A stretch of 64,000 nt of DNA from Phorcus lineatus. Taxonomy: Eukaryota > Mollusca > Gastropoda > Trochida > Trochidae. The notes under the pieces were generated by a model. It saw nothing but the letters and a program-made list of their open reading frames with translations. It made no database searches and was not told where the DNA came from. The position numbers and the translations under genes were made by a program. Of the stretch, positions 36,817 to 47,974 are shown in pieces (position 1 is the first letter of the stretch; every line of letters starts with the position of its first letter). Location: assembly GCA_921293015.1 (NCBI GenBank), contig OV121089.1:48741220-48805219 (forward strand), read 5' to 3'.

Positions 36817-37077
36817 GGAATTGAAAACGTGTCTTTTTGTGCGTGATTTAAAAACAATGTTCTCGCTGTTAAAATGGAAGAGAACAGTAATAGCTTCACT
36901 TAGTTTATTACCAATTGCCTTCCATACATCACTACACTAACCACTAGGCTTTACACAAGCCCGAACAATCTGCACGCTTTTTATCCCACACCGAAGACTT
37001 CCTTTTCCGTCATGCGCATTACGAACTTCATTTACAATGTTACATTACTTCCGTTCCAGTGAAATGTACATCAACAG
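36817..37077. other. leader-like cassette outside the Gypsy LTR
   Basis: The segment starts ATTGAAAACGTGTCTTTTTG and reaches the LTR at 37078. On the minus strand, its distal part (GAGAACATTGTTTTTAAATC, then ACGCACAAAAAGACACG) matches the internal leader of the LTR element just past its other LTR. That leader lacks a further roughly 215 bp present here between two GCGA tetramers. It may be the remains of a tandem element copy or of a small separate insertion. A deleted copy lies at 18049-18161. Confidence 0.55.
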
Positions 37078-37537
37078 TCGCCTAGAATTTGTCATGTTGG
37101 GGAATTGGTACCGGATGGTCACACCTGGGATCAACACAAACAATCAGGAGTCAATCAGAAAGTGGAACTGATTTGCTTCAGTCGCAACCCATATTTATAT
37201 TGACTGCCTGGTTTAATCTGCATTCCCAAGCGCATTGCTAAGCGATAGATTACAATATTAATGGTTTCTATTATGCATTGAAGTTATAGAAATTACATAA
37301 GATGCGTCCACCGCTAGTAACAGAGCATAGGGGTCGGGCAGTTTACATATTATGGTGACCCAATACTTGCGGTGATAAGGGCCTGATACCTAATATTAAG
37401 GTAATGAGCCCAGCGGGGATAGCATTAGATATACAACGTGGGGTTACTGACCTATGGACGGTGTATTTAGATCTAGTGAATAAAGATATTTGTATGTAAA
37501 ATACGGGGGGACATACACGGGGTTTTGCCCGGTTATA
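37078..37537 (-). repeat. 3' LTR of the Gypsy element
   Basis: Matches 45860-46298 over its length, from TCGCCTAGAA to GCCCGGTTATA, with scattered substitutions and an extra segment (TGGGGAATTGGTACC) near its left edge. On the minus strand the purine-rich GCGTGGGGATA lies just before it, a plausible polypurine tract. Ends are not canonical TG/CA, so boundaries are approximate. Confidence 0.85.
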
Positions 37538-37716
37538 ATATCCCCACGCTTCGTGAAGCTTTTGACCGCAAAAGCCAAATTATTGATCTACAAGTTTATA
37601 AGAATAATAAAAATCTAAGCATAAACATCGACAAAAAACATGATATCTAAAATACAAAGTCAAACGTCACACAAAGAATACATGAATACATGTGGCTCTA
37701 GTAATAATGCCCGTCT

Positions 37717-40233
37717 TTACATATTATTGTAAATTGTTGTTTGATTTGGCATGAGGAATAATCCATGATAGATTTGAATAACATAGGCTGCGAAAGGTTG
37801 ATGAAATATGTTTCTCAATTTCCTAGCAGTAAAAATTGAAATGCGTACTTGGTTCAGTATGGATAAAGATTTCTTACTGAGGAGGTTGTTTACTGTGAAT
37901 GCAGGCCAATCAACGCTAAGGGTTGGGAAGAAATAACCAGAGATGCGGAAATGATCAACAGAATCTGGAGAGAGAACGTGCCAGTAGGTAGGACAAAGTG
38001 TCAGAGATAGTAAAGGTACCATAACACAATCAGGGCCATTGGTGAGTTCTAGTGCAAGGCCATTGTGTTGATTTGATTGGCGCTGAAAGATTATGAGGAA
38101 AGGATAGAAGTAACAGCAAGCGTGATAATGCCAAGCAGGATGGAAACATGGTAGTCAGCAAGATCAGAGATGACAAAGTCAGGTGAAGTAGTCGTAGCTG
38201 TCTGATAGTGCAAGGAAGGTGCTTGGATAGCTTTTGCTGGAGTAACTCGGGTGACTAGAAGAAGTGCTGCCGAGAGTGTGCGAACTTTGAAAAACATCCA
38301 GACAAACAAAATGAGGGACAGAAGCTGTAATGGCTATTATTGAGATTTTGTCTGGCCAAGAAGCTGGTAAAGTAATTTCACCATCAAGGAGAGGTTCCGA
38401 AATTGATTGAAAAATTGTTTTGGATTTGCGGGCAGCTTCCGCAACACATTTAAGGCTGAGATGAGCTTTGTGATCAGAAGCCAAAACGTCAGATATTTTG
38501 TGAGAGTATACCGGTAAGTTAAATTTTGGAATGGTGAAATTGATTGGTTTCCAAAAGGTGTTTTTTCAGTGATACTTGAGAGAACATTGTCATGAAAAAA
38601 AATGTGGTAGTAAAGCGAGATTTACAGGGTGAAGGTGAGAGATCTGAGTCTGCGAATGGCGACATGAGCCAAATGGAGCAGGATAGAACAGCTCTTCTGT
38701 GGAGAGAGAACAGTAACAAGGAGTAGATATGAGACAACAGTTACACACTGAAATAACACAGTGTGAGCTAGGACAAGTAAGGTTTAGAAAAGGAACTCGG
38801 TAAACAAGAACATTAGAATCGTCAATAGGATAAAGATTCGGTGGTTGCTGTTCTGTGATGTAGCGGATGTCACACAATGACTTTATAAGATTTTTGCTAT
38901 TTTGAAAGAGCGCAAGACTACAAGAAAGTTTAGGAGTAGAGTCGAGTGGTACACGGAATACACAGAAGATAGCATTATCGTCTCCAGTGCACTTTTTCAG
39001 AAGGTCAGTATCAAAGTTTATGTGATACTTTGAGTCAGAAGAGATAGCAAATGAGGATGGTAGAAATAGTTTTGTCGAGTGGGATGACGAGTGGGATGAC
39101 GTGGAGTTAACAGGAACAGGAAGGGATAGTACGCCGGACAGATGGAAGGGTGTACTTAAAGATGATAATGGAAATTTAACAGAGACGTAGATATGTCACC
39201 TTGTGCGAGCAAAGATGAATTTAGCATGTGAATAATAATAACTTGGACTGGTTTGGAGGAGCTTGACATTTTTATACTTATCTGCTAAAATTCCCGAAAT
39301 ATGATGAACTGTTTGCTCGAAAATTGTAGGAGCAATGAGAAGGGGGGGGGTGTCCAAAATGCCTAATTTTAATTCCTCCAGTTGATCTGATCAATAAGGA
39401 GAGAGGTAAGATAGACAAGAGTAGTGCGCATGTTTTTGGCATTATTCTCGATAGCTGAAGCGGTAGAAGTGATGGCATCATGATTTGCCTTAACACCTTT
39501 TAGAGCATTTTTAAAATCTTGTATCAACTAGCTTAATGAAAGAAGAAAGGTGGGCAGAATGTTGCTGCATAACATTAGCTAGGTTGATGTCATGTTTTGT
39601 TAGGGCATTGATGTGTTGAGCCAAAATGTTGATGCATTTGTCGTGGCTGTTCCAATTAATGTCTTGGAGAGGGATCCCACAAAACTTAAAACAGTCCGTT
39701 TTGTTCTTGTAAATGTGGGAATCTTTGATTCTAGAATTAGTTTGATCATGTTTTGCCTTGTCTCATTCAAATGCGAGATGCACTGTGTCTTAATGACATT
39801 CAAATGCATCTGTATCTGATGAAGCAGTGCACAGGTACTATTGTCTTGATGACATCCAGCCATTGTTGGGATGTTGGCTACCTTGGGCATCTTAATTTCA
39901 AAGGTATGCACCCAGTAGTCAGTGGCAAAATGTACCTGTGCAGCTGGCTTGAAGACTATGCCGAATTTGAGGCGTTGAACCGGACAACTGCACAGGACAG
40001 GTTTCACGAAAAGGAGGACAAGAGCAAGGTCCATGAGACTCCAAGTTGAACCCTTGGAGAAAGAAAAAATAAGAGCACCATTTGAGGACATGACCTGACT
40101 GATAAGAATGATGTGACCACCAACATCTTAACAATCTAGCACTATAAGACACAGCAGGATAACTGTACAGATTGTGATCAATTACTTCCAGGTATCTATT
40201 ACAATCTCTCCTAGGAAAACATTGATAGCTCAT
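37717..40233 (-). pseudogene. envelope-like gene, baculovirus F / errantivirus type
   Basis: A broken frame series downstream of the integrase end. The first intact stretch (39600-40091) has a hydrophobic signal-like segment (DLALVLLFVKPVLC), then a GIVFKP...YW segment characteristic of F-type retroelement envelopes. Its end shows a furin-type R-T-K-R site followed by a glycine- and hydrophobic-rich stretch (VLSFVGSLSKTL) resembling an F-protein fusion peptide. Further fragments continue in shifting frames to about 37717. At least six frame breaks are present. Such proteins mediate membrane fusion in related elements; this copy cannot be expressed intact. The assignment is from motif order only. 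Confidence 0.72.
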
Positions 40234-40319
40234 GTTTCCTATTTCAGTGAAGCACTGGAGTACTTATGTACTTTACGACGTGATTTACCATTCATAGTTT
40301 TTATCTTGTGAAAATGGTT

Positions 40320-40745
40320 GACTAGGAAGGGATCAATATTGGAAGCTGGTTCCCAAGTTCTTTCTGAATTATCCTTCCACTTGATATGGTACCACTTGGT
40401 ACCATTTTGAATTTTGCATTTCAGTATGCGCTCAACTGGATAGATTGTATCATCGTTTGATGCATTGTCCTGTTGTGTTGACTGAGGTGGCGTATCATGT
40501 GGGTCAGATGGTTGTCAAAATCTGCGTCGTCATCAGAAGTGCTTTGAGGTGGCAGTTGATTTCCAATATTTTGCACGGGATCTGGAAGACGATCATTGTG
40601 CTGTGGACGTGCAATGTGGAGTTCGAGGCAATAAGAATGTATGTGTGCTTTGTGTGTTTTCCCCGTGTCTACGTATTGAAGCTTGTACGTATGATTGGGA
40701 GCTACCTCAAGGATAGTGAGAGGACCTACCCACTTAACTGTGAGT
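40320..40745 (-). pseudogene. integrase C-terminus (GPY/F) with chromodomain
   Basis: On the minus strand, about 40740 to 40590 reads WVGPLTILEVAPNHTYKLQY and TGKTHKAH, the SH3-like GPY/F module of Gypsy integrases. About 40440 to 40330 reads YPVERILKCKIQNGTKWY and IKWKDNSERTWEPASNI. That is a chromodomain: V-E-x-I-L, then the Y-x-I-K-W aromatic strand, then T-W-E-P-x-x-N-I. In chromoviruses this domain tethers the integrase to modified histone H3 and biases insertion. In-frame stops occur between the two modules. The preceding catalytic core (H-H-C-C and D-D-E) is absent. Confidence 0.82.
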
Positions 40746-40769
40746 TAAGTTGAATGTCCCGGTTGCATT

Positions 40770-42668
40770 GGTATTAGCTTTACCTGGTCTGTGAACAATT
40801 TCAAAGTCATACTCTTGTAGCATGATCGACCATCTTCCAAGGCGTCCTGTTTCATCTTTGATCCTTTTCAGCCATTGGAGAGCTCTGTGGTCTGTTTAAA
40901 TTTTGAATTTGTTCCCAGCCAAATATACTCTAAAGTTCTGTGTACCTTCTACAAACATTCTACTTGAGTAACACCAAAGTTTTTCTCTGTTGCATGAAGA
41001 GCCCTACCACCGTAACAAATGACATGTTCTCTACCATCAGGTCCTAGTTGTCCTAAGATGTAGCCTATGGATGTTGTTGATGCGTCTGTTGTGAGATTAA
41101 TGGTTTAGTTTGATCTGGATAGGCAAGGATAGGAGAAGTGGTTAGTTTTTCTTTAAGAGTTGTGAAAGCTTTTTGACATTGTTCAGTCCAATTGAACTTA
41201 ACATCTTTTTTCAGAGTGTCAAAGAGAGGAGATGCTATACCTGAATAATTTGGAACACATTTTCTGTAATATCCACAAGGGCCTAAAAAGTGACGGACGT
41301 CATGAACATTTTTGGGTTGTGGAATTTGCATTACTGCCTGAAGATGTGTCCAAGGTATTGGACTTGTTTTGCTGCAAATTTACATTTGGAAGGTTTGAGT
41401 GCCAAGCCGGCTTGTTTGATTTTCTGAAATACGCATTTAAGATGCTTCAAATGTTCTAAAAATGATTTTGAATAGACAATGATGTCATCAACATAAATGA
41501 GAATATACTTCCAATTCATCTCTTTTAGAGCTTCTGAAATAGTGCTTTGAAATGCCATGGGAGCATTTTTAAGTCCAAAAAGGAGGCAATACCATTCAAA
41601 AATGCCATCCAGAGTGATGAAAGCAGATTTATGTTTTGTTTCAGGGTGAAGTGGAATTTGCCAAAAGCCGCTTGCACAGTCTAGAACACTGAACATTTTG
41701 GCATAGCTTTCGTCAACTGCATCAATTACATCTTCAAAACGAATTAACGGAAAGAAACTAGGTTTGGTAACAGCATTGAGGCGTCTGTAGTCTACGGCAA
41801 AGCGATAAGTGTTGTGCTTTTTCTTAACAATTACAACCGGTAAATGCCATTCAGAAGAACTTGGTTCAATGATATTAGCTTTGAGCATTTCACTTACTTG
41901 ATTTGAGCACTCTTTCCTTACATCAGCACTTTGACGATAAAAGGGGCGCCGAATTGGTCTAGCATCACCTGTCTCTATTCTATGATGATGAAGGTTAGTT
42001 TTACCTAATTCCGACCAATTTGAGGCAAAGACAGAAGGTTGGGATTTAAGAAAAGAGAGAAGTTCTTGTTTTTGAGGTTCTGTGAGATCAGAATCAGAGA
42101 GATCAAATGTTACATCAGAAGGAGGAGCAGCTATGGAAGAAGAGGTGTTAGTTCTTTGTCTATGTTTGTGGGTAATGTGACTGGAAGTAGTGGTAGCACT
42201 GTTGACAGATGAGACATTAGAGTAAGAGGATGAGGGGTGGTTGTGTGTAACCTGTGACGTCCCTAGCTGTTGATTAGGCGTGTCTGATAATACTGTGAAG
42301 CTTGATGCCACTACTTCTGAAGCTACACCTACCACTCGTTTCCTATCAAGATGTACAGGAGAATCTGTTGGATTAAGAAAACGCATGCAAGTAGGTTTTC
42401 TAGTTTTCTTAATCACACATCTAGCACCTTGAAGTCTACCTCCTGAAAGTTTGGGCATTGGTTCTAAGAGCAGAGTGGAACTAAGAGGATAGCGTGAGAC
42501 TTGAACAGGAAGATCAACCTGACAATTTGCAGGGATTGTGACAGGTCGGACAGCTCTCACATAGCCAGCACTTGACTCAAACAAGCGAACTGAAAGAAAT
42601 CTGTCATGGATGGTTATGCACTTGTCTGCTAAGGAGATAACGACCTTATTGTCAGTAAGAAAGTCCAT
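40770..42668 (-). pseudogene. Gypsy reverse transcriptase and RNase H
   Basis: The intact 445-residue frame (41331-42668) starts at MDFLTDNKVVISL, the last strand of the protease. It has a long Ser/Thr-rich linker, then the RT: FYRQSADVRKECSNQVSEML, WHLPVVIVKKK, RFAVDYRRLNAVT, FSVLDCASGFWQIPLHPET (motif A), FGLKNAPMAFQ (motif B), IYVDDIIVYSKSFLEHL (motif C, Y-V-D-D intact) and QYLGHIF. A frameshift at 41331 (overlapping stop and start, TAATG) leads to the connection domain (VHDVRHFLGPCGYYRKCVPN, 41065-41331). RNase H fragments follow, including TDHRALQWLK and EIVHRPGKANT near 40780-40890, with a stop just before TDHRALQW. Confidence 0.9.
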
Positions 42669-42930
42669 GCCTAAGATGAGAGAATGATGAAGATCATGAA
42701 ATGCATAGAATTTTTTAAGAAATGAGAATGTTGCCCATATTGAGGCCTAAAGAAATTTGTCCTATCACTCTGTGAATTTCTCCACCTACACTTCTGGTAT
42801 GTCTGATTGGTGTAGGAGATGTGAATTATATCCTTATTTTCTAAGAAAGGTTGTGCTGACACACTATACCGAAGCACCTGTATCAGCCAAAGCGGTGGTC
42901 TTCTGGCCATTGACTTTGACCAACAATGTA
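42669..42930 (-). pseudogene. retropepsin (aspartic protease) of the Gypsy element
   Basis: On the minus strand around 42925-42865 one frame reads LLVKVNGQKTTALADTGASV. The D-T-G-A-S active-site triad motif lies at 42873-42884. It is out of frame with gag upstream and with the RT frame that begins at MDFL downstream, so the protease is frameshifted. In the family it cleaves the Gag-Pol precursor. Confidence 0.8.
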
Positions 42931-44200
42931 TTTTTAACCAATGGGGCAACGCAAGAGACAACAGGAATGTCATGCCTGACGTCATTTTTGTGAGCGTCAG
43001 GCACGCGTCCCTATTGGCGGGAGCGTTATTCTTTGTATAATGGGCATCTATGCATGCATATTCACAGTGACCAAACCTCTGACAAAAATTACATTGAGTA
43101 TTTCGTTCTGGGCAATATTGTCTATCAGAACAGAACTTACCACGTCCTCTGCAGCGGCCTCTCAAGAAGTCCGGTAGTGGGTGTCTGTAAACTGGCTTTT
43201 GGCCACTGTTGGTCTGGTGTTGCGGCGAGGGTTGGTGATGTTGCTGATGCTGTTGGTACTGCTGATGCTGTTGGTACAGCTGTTGCTGTTGAGGTGGTTG
43301 TGGCAGAGGCTGTTGATAAGAGGGTCCTGATATTTGAGGCTGAACCAGCACTGGCTGCTGATGACGTTGCTGCTGCCGATGTCTTCTCTGTTGGCGCTGT
43401 TGCTCTGGAGGAGCAACTGCAACTTGGACAGCAGGTTGTTCTGTTTTCGTGAGCAGTGTTGCCACCAGCTCAGTCAACCTATCAAACTGTTGTGATATGT
43501 CTGTTGCTTTCGCCTGTCCTGTAGATCGCTCTGCTAGCTCTGCATGCATCCTCCAATGTAGCAGGCTCCTTCATCCTTACCAACTGCCTCAGAGTTCAGT
43601 GCAACAGGCACAATGACTGTGACAGGTAGCTGTCTGTTGTGGGATGCCTGTTGCAATCTGGATATTAAAGCTGACGCATTTTCTGAGGGCAGCTGGGTCA
43701 TTAGGAGAACTTAACATCAAAAGCCTTGCTTGCTGAGAAGCGTTCTTGAAAGGCTGCTTTCAGTGCGTTGATGTCAGCCTTGACCTCATTTCTAGGCCCT
43801 AAAACCACATCTTTGCAATGCCATTCAGGTGAAAGCGGATGAGGAGGCATCGTTTGGCGTTGTCCATGCCGAGGAGCTCTGTGTACGACTCGACATCGGA
43901 CCACCAAGCTTCCACATCCTCTTGTCCTGTGAACGGCCTCAACTTGATGCTTGAAGCTGCCATGGTGTGTTGTTGCTGTTCTGGTTGTTGATGTAGTTGT
44001 TCTTGTTGGAGTTGAGGTTCCTTTGGGAGTTGTTCCTGTTGTTGGTCCTGATGGAGTTGTTGTTCCAGGGGTGGTTGTTCATGTTTGAGCGTATTGACAG
44101 TGCTTGGCCTACTGACGTAGCTTGTGCTCGTAAGGGTTGATAGGTGTGTACCCAGTCATCTAGGATCACTTCACCAATTGGAAACGTGTCTTTTTGTGCG
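42931..44200 (-). pseudogene. gag of the Gypsy element
   Basis: Frames on the minus strand from about 44200: KDTFPIGEVILDDWV, an Asn-rich stretch (43939-44110), a capsid-like part (43701-43907, WHCKDVVLGPRNEVKADI), and 42671-43549 with a leading QQFDRLTELVATLL segment. A long Gln-rich low-complexity region (CAG/CTG-type repeats) follows. Then comes CNFCQRFGHCEYAC, a C-x2-C-x4-H-x4-C nucleocapsid zinc knuckle. At least three frameshifts. The Gln-rich tract makes an opposite-strand frame (43033-43452) appear open; that one is a shadow. Confidence 0.82.
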
Positions 44201-44208
44201 TAGTTTAA

Positions 44209-45844
44209 CTCATTAACGCCGCGTATATGCGTCAAAATAATGAGATCCTCACAGCGAGAGCCGCATATAAGCGCCCGTTGATTAGCAGTTTCTCACAGCG
44301 AGAGATGCTTATGTGCGTTAATTGAAAGCACCTCTTATTCAGCGAGAGCCGCGTATGTGCGTTTGTGGTATAGTATAACAATGAACTTATTTTCGTTGCT
44401 CTTTGTGCAAAAATATAATACGTTTTGTAAATGAAAACATTTTGCATACGTTGGTCTTGGAAGAGAAAAATAAATACTTTAAAAAGAAGGTTTATTAAAT
44501 CAAATGAAACGATTGGAGTCTTTGTGAAGTTACCAATTTTGAAACATTTTTAGATACATTTTATTTCTAAAAAGCATTGAATTCATATATCTAAGACGAA
44601 ACGAGAGGAAGCGTTATTACAAACATTTATGTACATGTATTCATAAATCATTTGTTAAGAATTTGAGGCTATCGAAAGTGACACTTTGATTTTACCTTTA
44701 CTTCTTGAATGCATCACTTTTGGGATGTCATATCATGAACTATCAATTTGATAATTGCATGTAATTAATATTTTGAACGCCAGTGTTGTTCTACTTTGAA
44801 TACTATAATTAATATAACAGTTTGTTCGAATATTACTTTACTGAACTAGCTGAGCGCAGCCTATATCAAGCACAATCAGTAGCGGTCCTGTTACAATAAT
44901 AGGTTTAGCATGTTTATGATTTTTTTAATTAGACACTATCCTTCATAGATCCACGACCCTGTCTCCCACTGAATGGATAGATACACATATTAAATTATAA
45001 CTAGAGTTGACAAAGTCCCAACAGAATAAATCACTTGTTTAATATTAATAATCATTACATTGGTTGATGTTACGTGCTATCTCTTAAATCGGGATATCAT
45101 TTCCATAAATTCTTAATCATTATTCAGATAGTTGAGATACCAACACACTGTATCTACTCAACATGGTGTGTAGATATGCAGTATTTGTATTTTTATCAAC
45201 AAATGTGAAAATATGATGTACGTTACGTGTTTATGTGTTAGTACTATCAAAGGAGTGAACAATATGCCGCCATCAAATCACTGTAGTGGTAGATTGAGAA
45301 AGACAATCTAACATGAAGATTGACAAATGCTTATTAGTGGTATTTGGTATATATTATAATATGTAAGTGCGTGTCTGTGTTTACTATTTGCTGTTCTTTA
45401 AGTACTGTTGTTTAGGTATAAGTAAGAGAAATTGTCTCTCAAAACATTTTGACCAATATAAAATGTGCAATATCTAATGCAGTTTACTTGTCAATTTTAT
45501 TTGGTGAGACAATGAAAACAATTTCACTCTCTCTCCCTCCCTCTCTCTTTGAGTATTTTAATGAATTGAAATCAGACAAACCACAAAATATAAACTCAAT
45601 GGTGAAATATCACATGTTATATTCCTGTAAAGTATCAATATTCAGCACCTGCATCTATCTTCATGAAACTATAAAACAATCAAGACTTCATGGCACAAGG
45701 CTAGACAGTTTCCGTTCAACAGACGCTCACAAAAGCTGTTGCTAAAAGACCGGTGCTTTGTACTAATTGGTCTCGCTACAGCGAGCAGCGTCTGTGGTCA
45801 GTGGCCCAGGCGTTGAGCCCTGAAGCTGTCTCGGCGTTAATGAG
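44209..45844. mobile_element. TTAA-type MITE in the Gypsy leader, 1.6 kb
   Basis: The left end CTCATTAACGCCG and right end CGGCGTTAATGAG are exact inverted repeats. TTAA flanks the left (44205-44208) and CTAA the right (45845-45848), consistent with a TTAA target, as in piggyBac-type elements, with one change. Comparison with the related uninterrupted cassette at 36817 confirms an insertion here. Subterminal repeats containing CAGCGAGAGCCGC and TATGTGCGTT occur three times near the left end, with a related CAGCGAGCAGCG on the right. No transposase is present, and the interior (44460-45740) shows no gene. Confidence 0.87.
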
Positions 45845-45859
45845 CTAAAGACAACGTTC

Positions 45860-46298
45860 TCGCCTAGAAATTGTCATGTGGATGGTCACACCTGGGATCA
45901 ACACAAACAATCAGGAGTCGGTCAGATAATGGAACTGATTTGCTTCAGTCGCAACCCATATTTATATTGACTGCCTGGTTTAATCTGCATTCCCAAGCGC
46001 ATTGCTAAGCGATAGATTACAATATTAATGGTTTCTTTTATGCATTAAAATTATAGAAAATACATAAGATGCGTCCACCGCTAGTAACAATGCATAGGAG
46101 TCGGGCAGTTTACATATTATGGTGACCCAATACTCGCGGTGATAAGGGCCTGTTACCTAATATTAAGGTAATGAGCCCAGTGGGGATAGAGTTAGATATA
46201 CAACGTGGGGTTACTGACCTATGGACGGTGTATTTAGATCTAGTGAATATAGATATGTAAAATACGGGGGGAAATACACGGAATTTTGCCCGGTTATA
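45860..46298 (-). repeat. 5' LTR of the Gypsy element
   Basis: Direct repeat of 37078-37537. On the minus strand it begins TATAACCGGGC, right after array sequence, and ends near TTCTAGGCGA, followed by the leader. A TATTTATA stretch inside could serve as a core promoter element. No canonical TGG primer-binding site is evident at the junction. Confidence 0.85.
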
Positions 46299-46442
46299 GA
46301 GTGAAGGTTATTTTTCATCTCCACGTGTATATATATATAGCAGGTGTGTTGTTCTCTCTGCAGCTAACATCCTGTATTGGAATGAAGGTTATTTTTCATC
46401 TCCACGTGTATATATAATACCACTATGTATTTCTCTCTGCAG
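46299..46442 (+). repeat. last array units, leading into the true splice acceptor
   Basis: A partial unit (GAGTGAAGG...), one nearly complete unit with CAGCTAACATCCTGTATTGG at about 46360, and a final unit whose TTTCTCTCTGCAG is the acceptor of the exon at 46443. The genuine splice site is therefore the terminal member of the 77-bp family. Confidence 0.93.
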
Positions 46443-46596
46443 CTAACATCCTGTATTGGAGTGAAGGTTTAGGAAACATCCAGTCAGTCTCTTTAGATGG
46501 GTCCAACAGGAGAGAAATCTACAATCATTCAAAAACGGGGCTCTTTGAGTTGTTCCTGCTTGACGCAACTCTTTACTTCACAGTACATGGTGACAG
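46443..46596 (+). CDS. LDL-receptor class B (YWTD) repeat exon, parent of the array unit
   Basis: With the G carried over from the exon at 413-537 it reads ANILYWSEGLGNIQSVSLDG, then SNRREIYN, LFELFLLDATLYF and TVHGD. LYWSEG is the YWTD strand, LDGSNRR the conserved turn, and the following hydrophobic strand with LYF starts the next blade. The acceptor is CTCTCTGCAG (46442) and the donor CAG/GTGAGT (46597). Length is 154 nt, and it exits in phase 2. It has no stop, unlike any readthrough of array units. No further exon of this gene was recognised with confidence to the right. The protein would be a membrane or secreted LRP-like receptor. Confidence 0.88.
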
Positions 46597-47972
46597 GTGA
46601 GTAATCTCTTACTTATCATTACCTTTACAGTTAACTGATCGTAGCACAGTGATTGAAAACATGACATGGTTGATGTTTCTGTATGACATTAAATACTTCC
46701 ACCTAATAACTCTCACCTTCATCAAGCACAGTTGGTAAGGTTGCAACAAGTGCAAACCTGAAATAACTGTCACATTACGGGGTTAATAATTTATAAGTTA
46801 TCAGAGTTTTTGCAATTACAAACTGCCGCTTTTAACCACTGGGAACAATTCCATTTTATTTGTGATAAAATTCATAATTTTAACAAGAATTAGATGGAAT
46901 TGCTGTTAAGCTCAAAAGCGTCTTTGAAAATAATTGGATTTAAAAAAACACACTAAAACGAAAGGTAAGTAAAATGATAAAAATATGAATTTTGCTTATT
47001 GTTCAGTTCACCGGTACTTCGTAAACATAAACTGGAAACAAAGATGTCATGTGTGTTTATAAAAAAAATATGAATTTATGATCAACAAATTAATACAATA
47101 TATACAATACAATCACAAAGCAGTCATGGATTGAAAAAGAAAAACCCATGTACGAAATTAATTTTATGGAATAATCTATTCATGGTTTTATATTAAATCA
47201 TTCGACTTTCTCAAAGAATTGATACCTTTATACCCTGAATTTACCTTTGAGTACTTTCTATTCCTCCTGGGTTTAGATTTATACAATTCTGTTAAGCAAC
47301 TTATATTGACTATTTCATTATCCTAACAGGGAAAATTAAATTTTCACTGCTTCCTATAAGCAGAGACGTACTGATGTATTTTTGTTGAAACAAAATAAGA
47401 AAAAGTTAACTAAAGATAATGTCAGTCCGAAAGTTAAAGAGCCGATCGGTAAAACTCACTACAGCAATGGCATGTGGGTGTGTTGCCTGTCGAAATCTTT
47501 ACCGAAACAATCACATGTCTTGGAACTTGTATCAATACTTTACTGTTGTGATGCTTTTCCAGATAAACTCGCGACTGTCTGAAGATACTCTTTATTGTGA
47601 CGAAAAGTACGATAGAATATGGACAGATATGAAACATGATGTGCTGAAACGCTTAATCGTTTAAATGGAAAAAGAAAACAAATAAAAATACTCTTTCGAA
47701 ATTTATATGTTGTATAAGTGGTGAAAATGAATAAATAGATAGAATGCTTTCACAATTATCTTTACCTTGCCGTAACTGGCCACTGATTGTAAGTAGATAG
47801 AACTCAGCCAAGTGTATTAGGAACTGCTTTTAAATTTTATATTTCCAATTTTAAGTGATGGTTCCTTGCAAATCTCGTGAACGGTGCTCATTTAGACAGC
47901 CATCATTACAATGTCCCTTTAAGAATTGAAAGTTCTTTGGGTGTTGCAACAAAATATGAATGATCATAAAGC
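46597..47972 (+). other. intron sequence, nothing recognised
   Basis: AT-rich sequence after the GTGAGT donor. Two overlapping short frames at 47382-47664 have no recognisable motif, repeat or splice context, and I treat them as chance. Confidence 0.5.
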
Positions 47973-47974
47973 TA

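Larger units (their letters stand above)
37078..46298 (-). mobile_element. Gypsy-type LTR retrotransposon with chromodomain and envelope-like gene
   Basis: The element is bounded by direct repeats of about 440-460 bp and reads on the minus strand. From its 5' LTR (right) the order is: leader with a MITE insertion, gag with zinc knuckle, retropepsin, RT, RNase H, integrase C-terminus with chromodomain, and an envelope-like gene, then the 3' LTR (left). The integrase zinc-binding and catalytic core is missing: RNase H (about 40780) is followed almost directly by the integrase C-terminal domain (about 40740). Array sequence flanks it on the right (GAGTGAAGG). All genes are broken by stops and frameshifts. 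LTR divergence of a few percent by eye suggests an old but not ancient insertion. Confidence 0.92.
538..46442 (+). other. about 45.9-kb intron of the LDLR-B gene
   Basis: The interval is bounded by a GTGAGT donor at 538 and a CTCTCTGCAG acceptor ending at 46442. The flanking exons are in matching phase and encode consecutive propeller blades. No other YWTD exon was recognised between them. Nearly all of it is explained by a 77-bp array and nested transposons. A short exon could have been missed, so a single intron is an inference. Confidence 0.65.

Noticed and set aside
36840..36960. tRNA-derived SINE: minus strand has GCCTAGTGGTTAGTG, similar to an A box
   Set aside because: No convincing B box (GTTCRANNC) follows at the right distance, so a SINE call is not supported.
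43033..43452. Plus-strand 139-codon frame rich in Val and Ala
   Set aside because: It is the reverse complement of the Gln-rich (CAG-type) tract of gag.
47382..47664. Two overlapping short plus-strand frames
   Set aside because: No motif, start context or splice sites; overlapping frames in AT-rich DNA are expected by chance.
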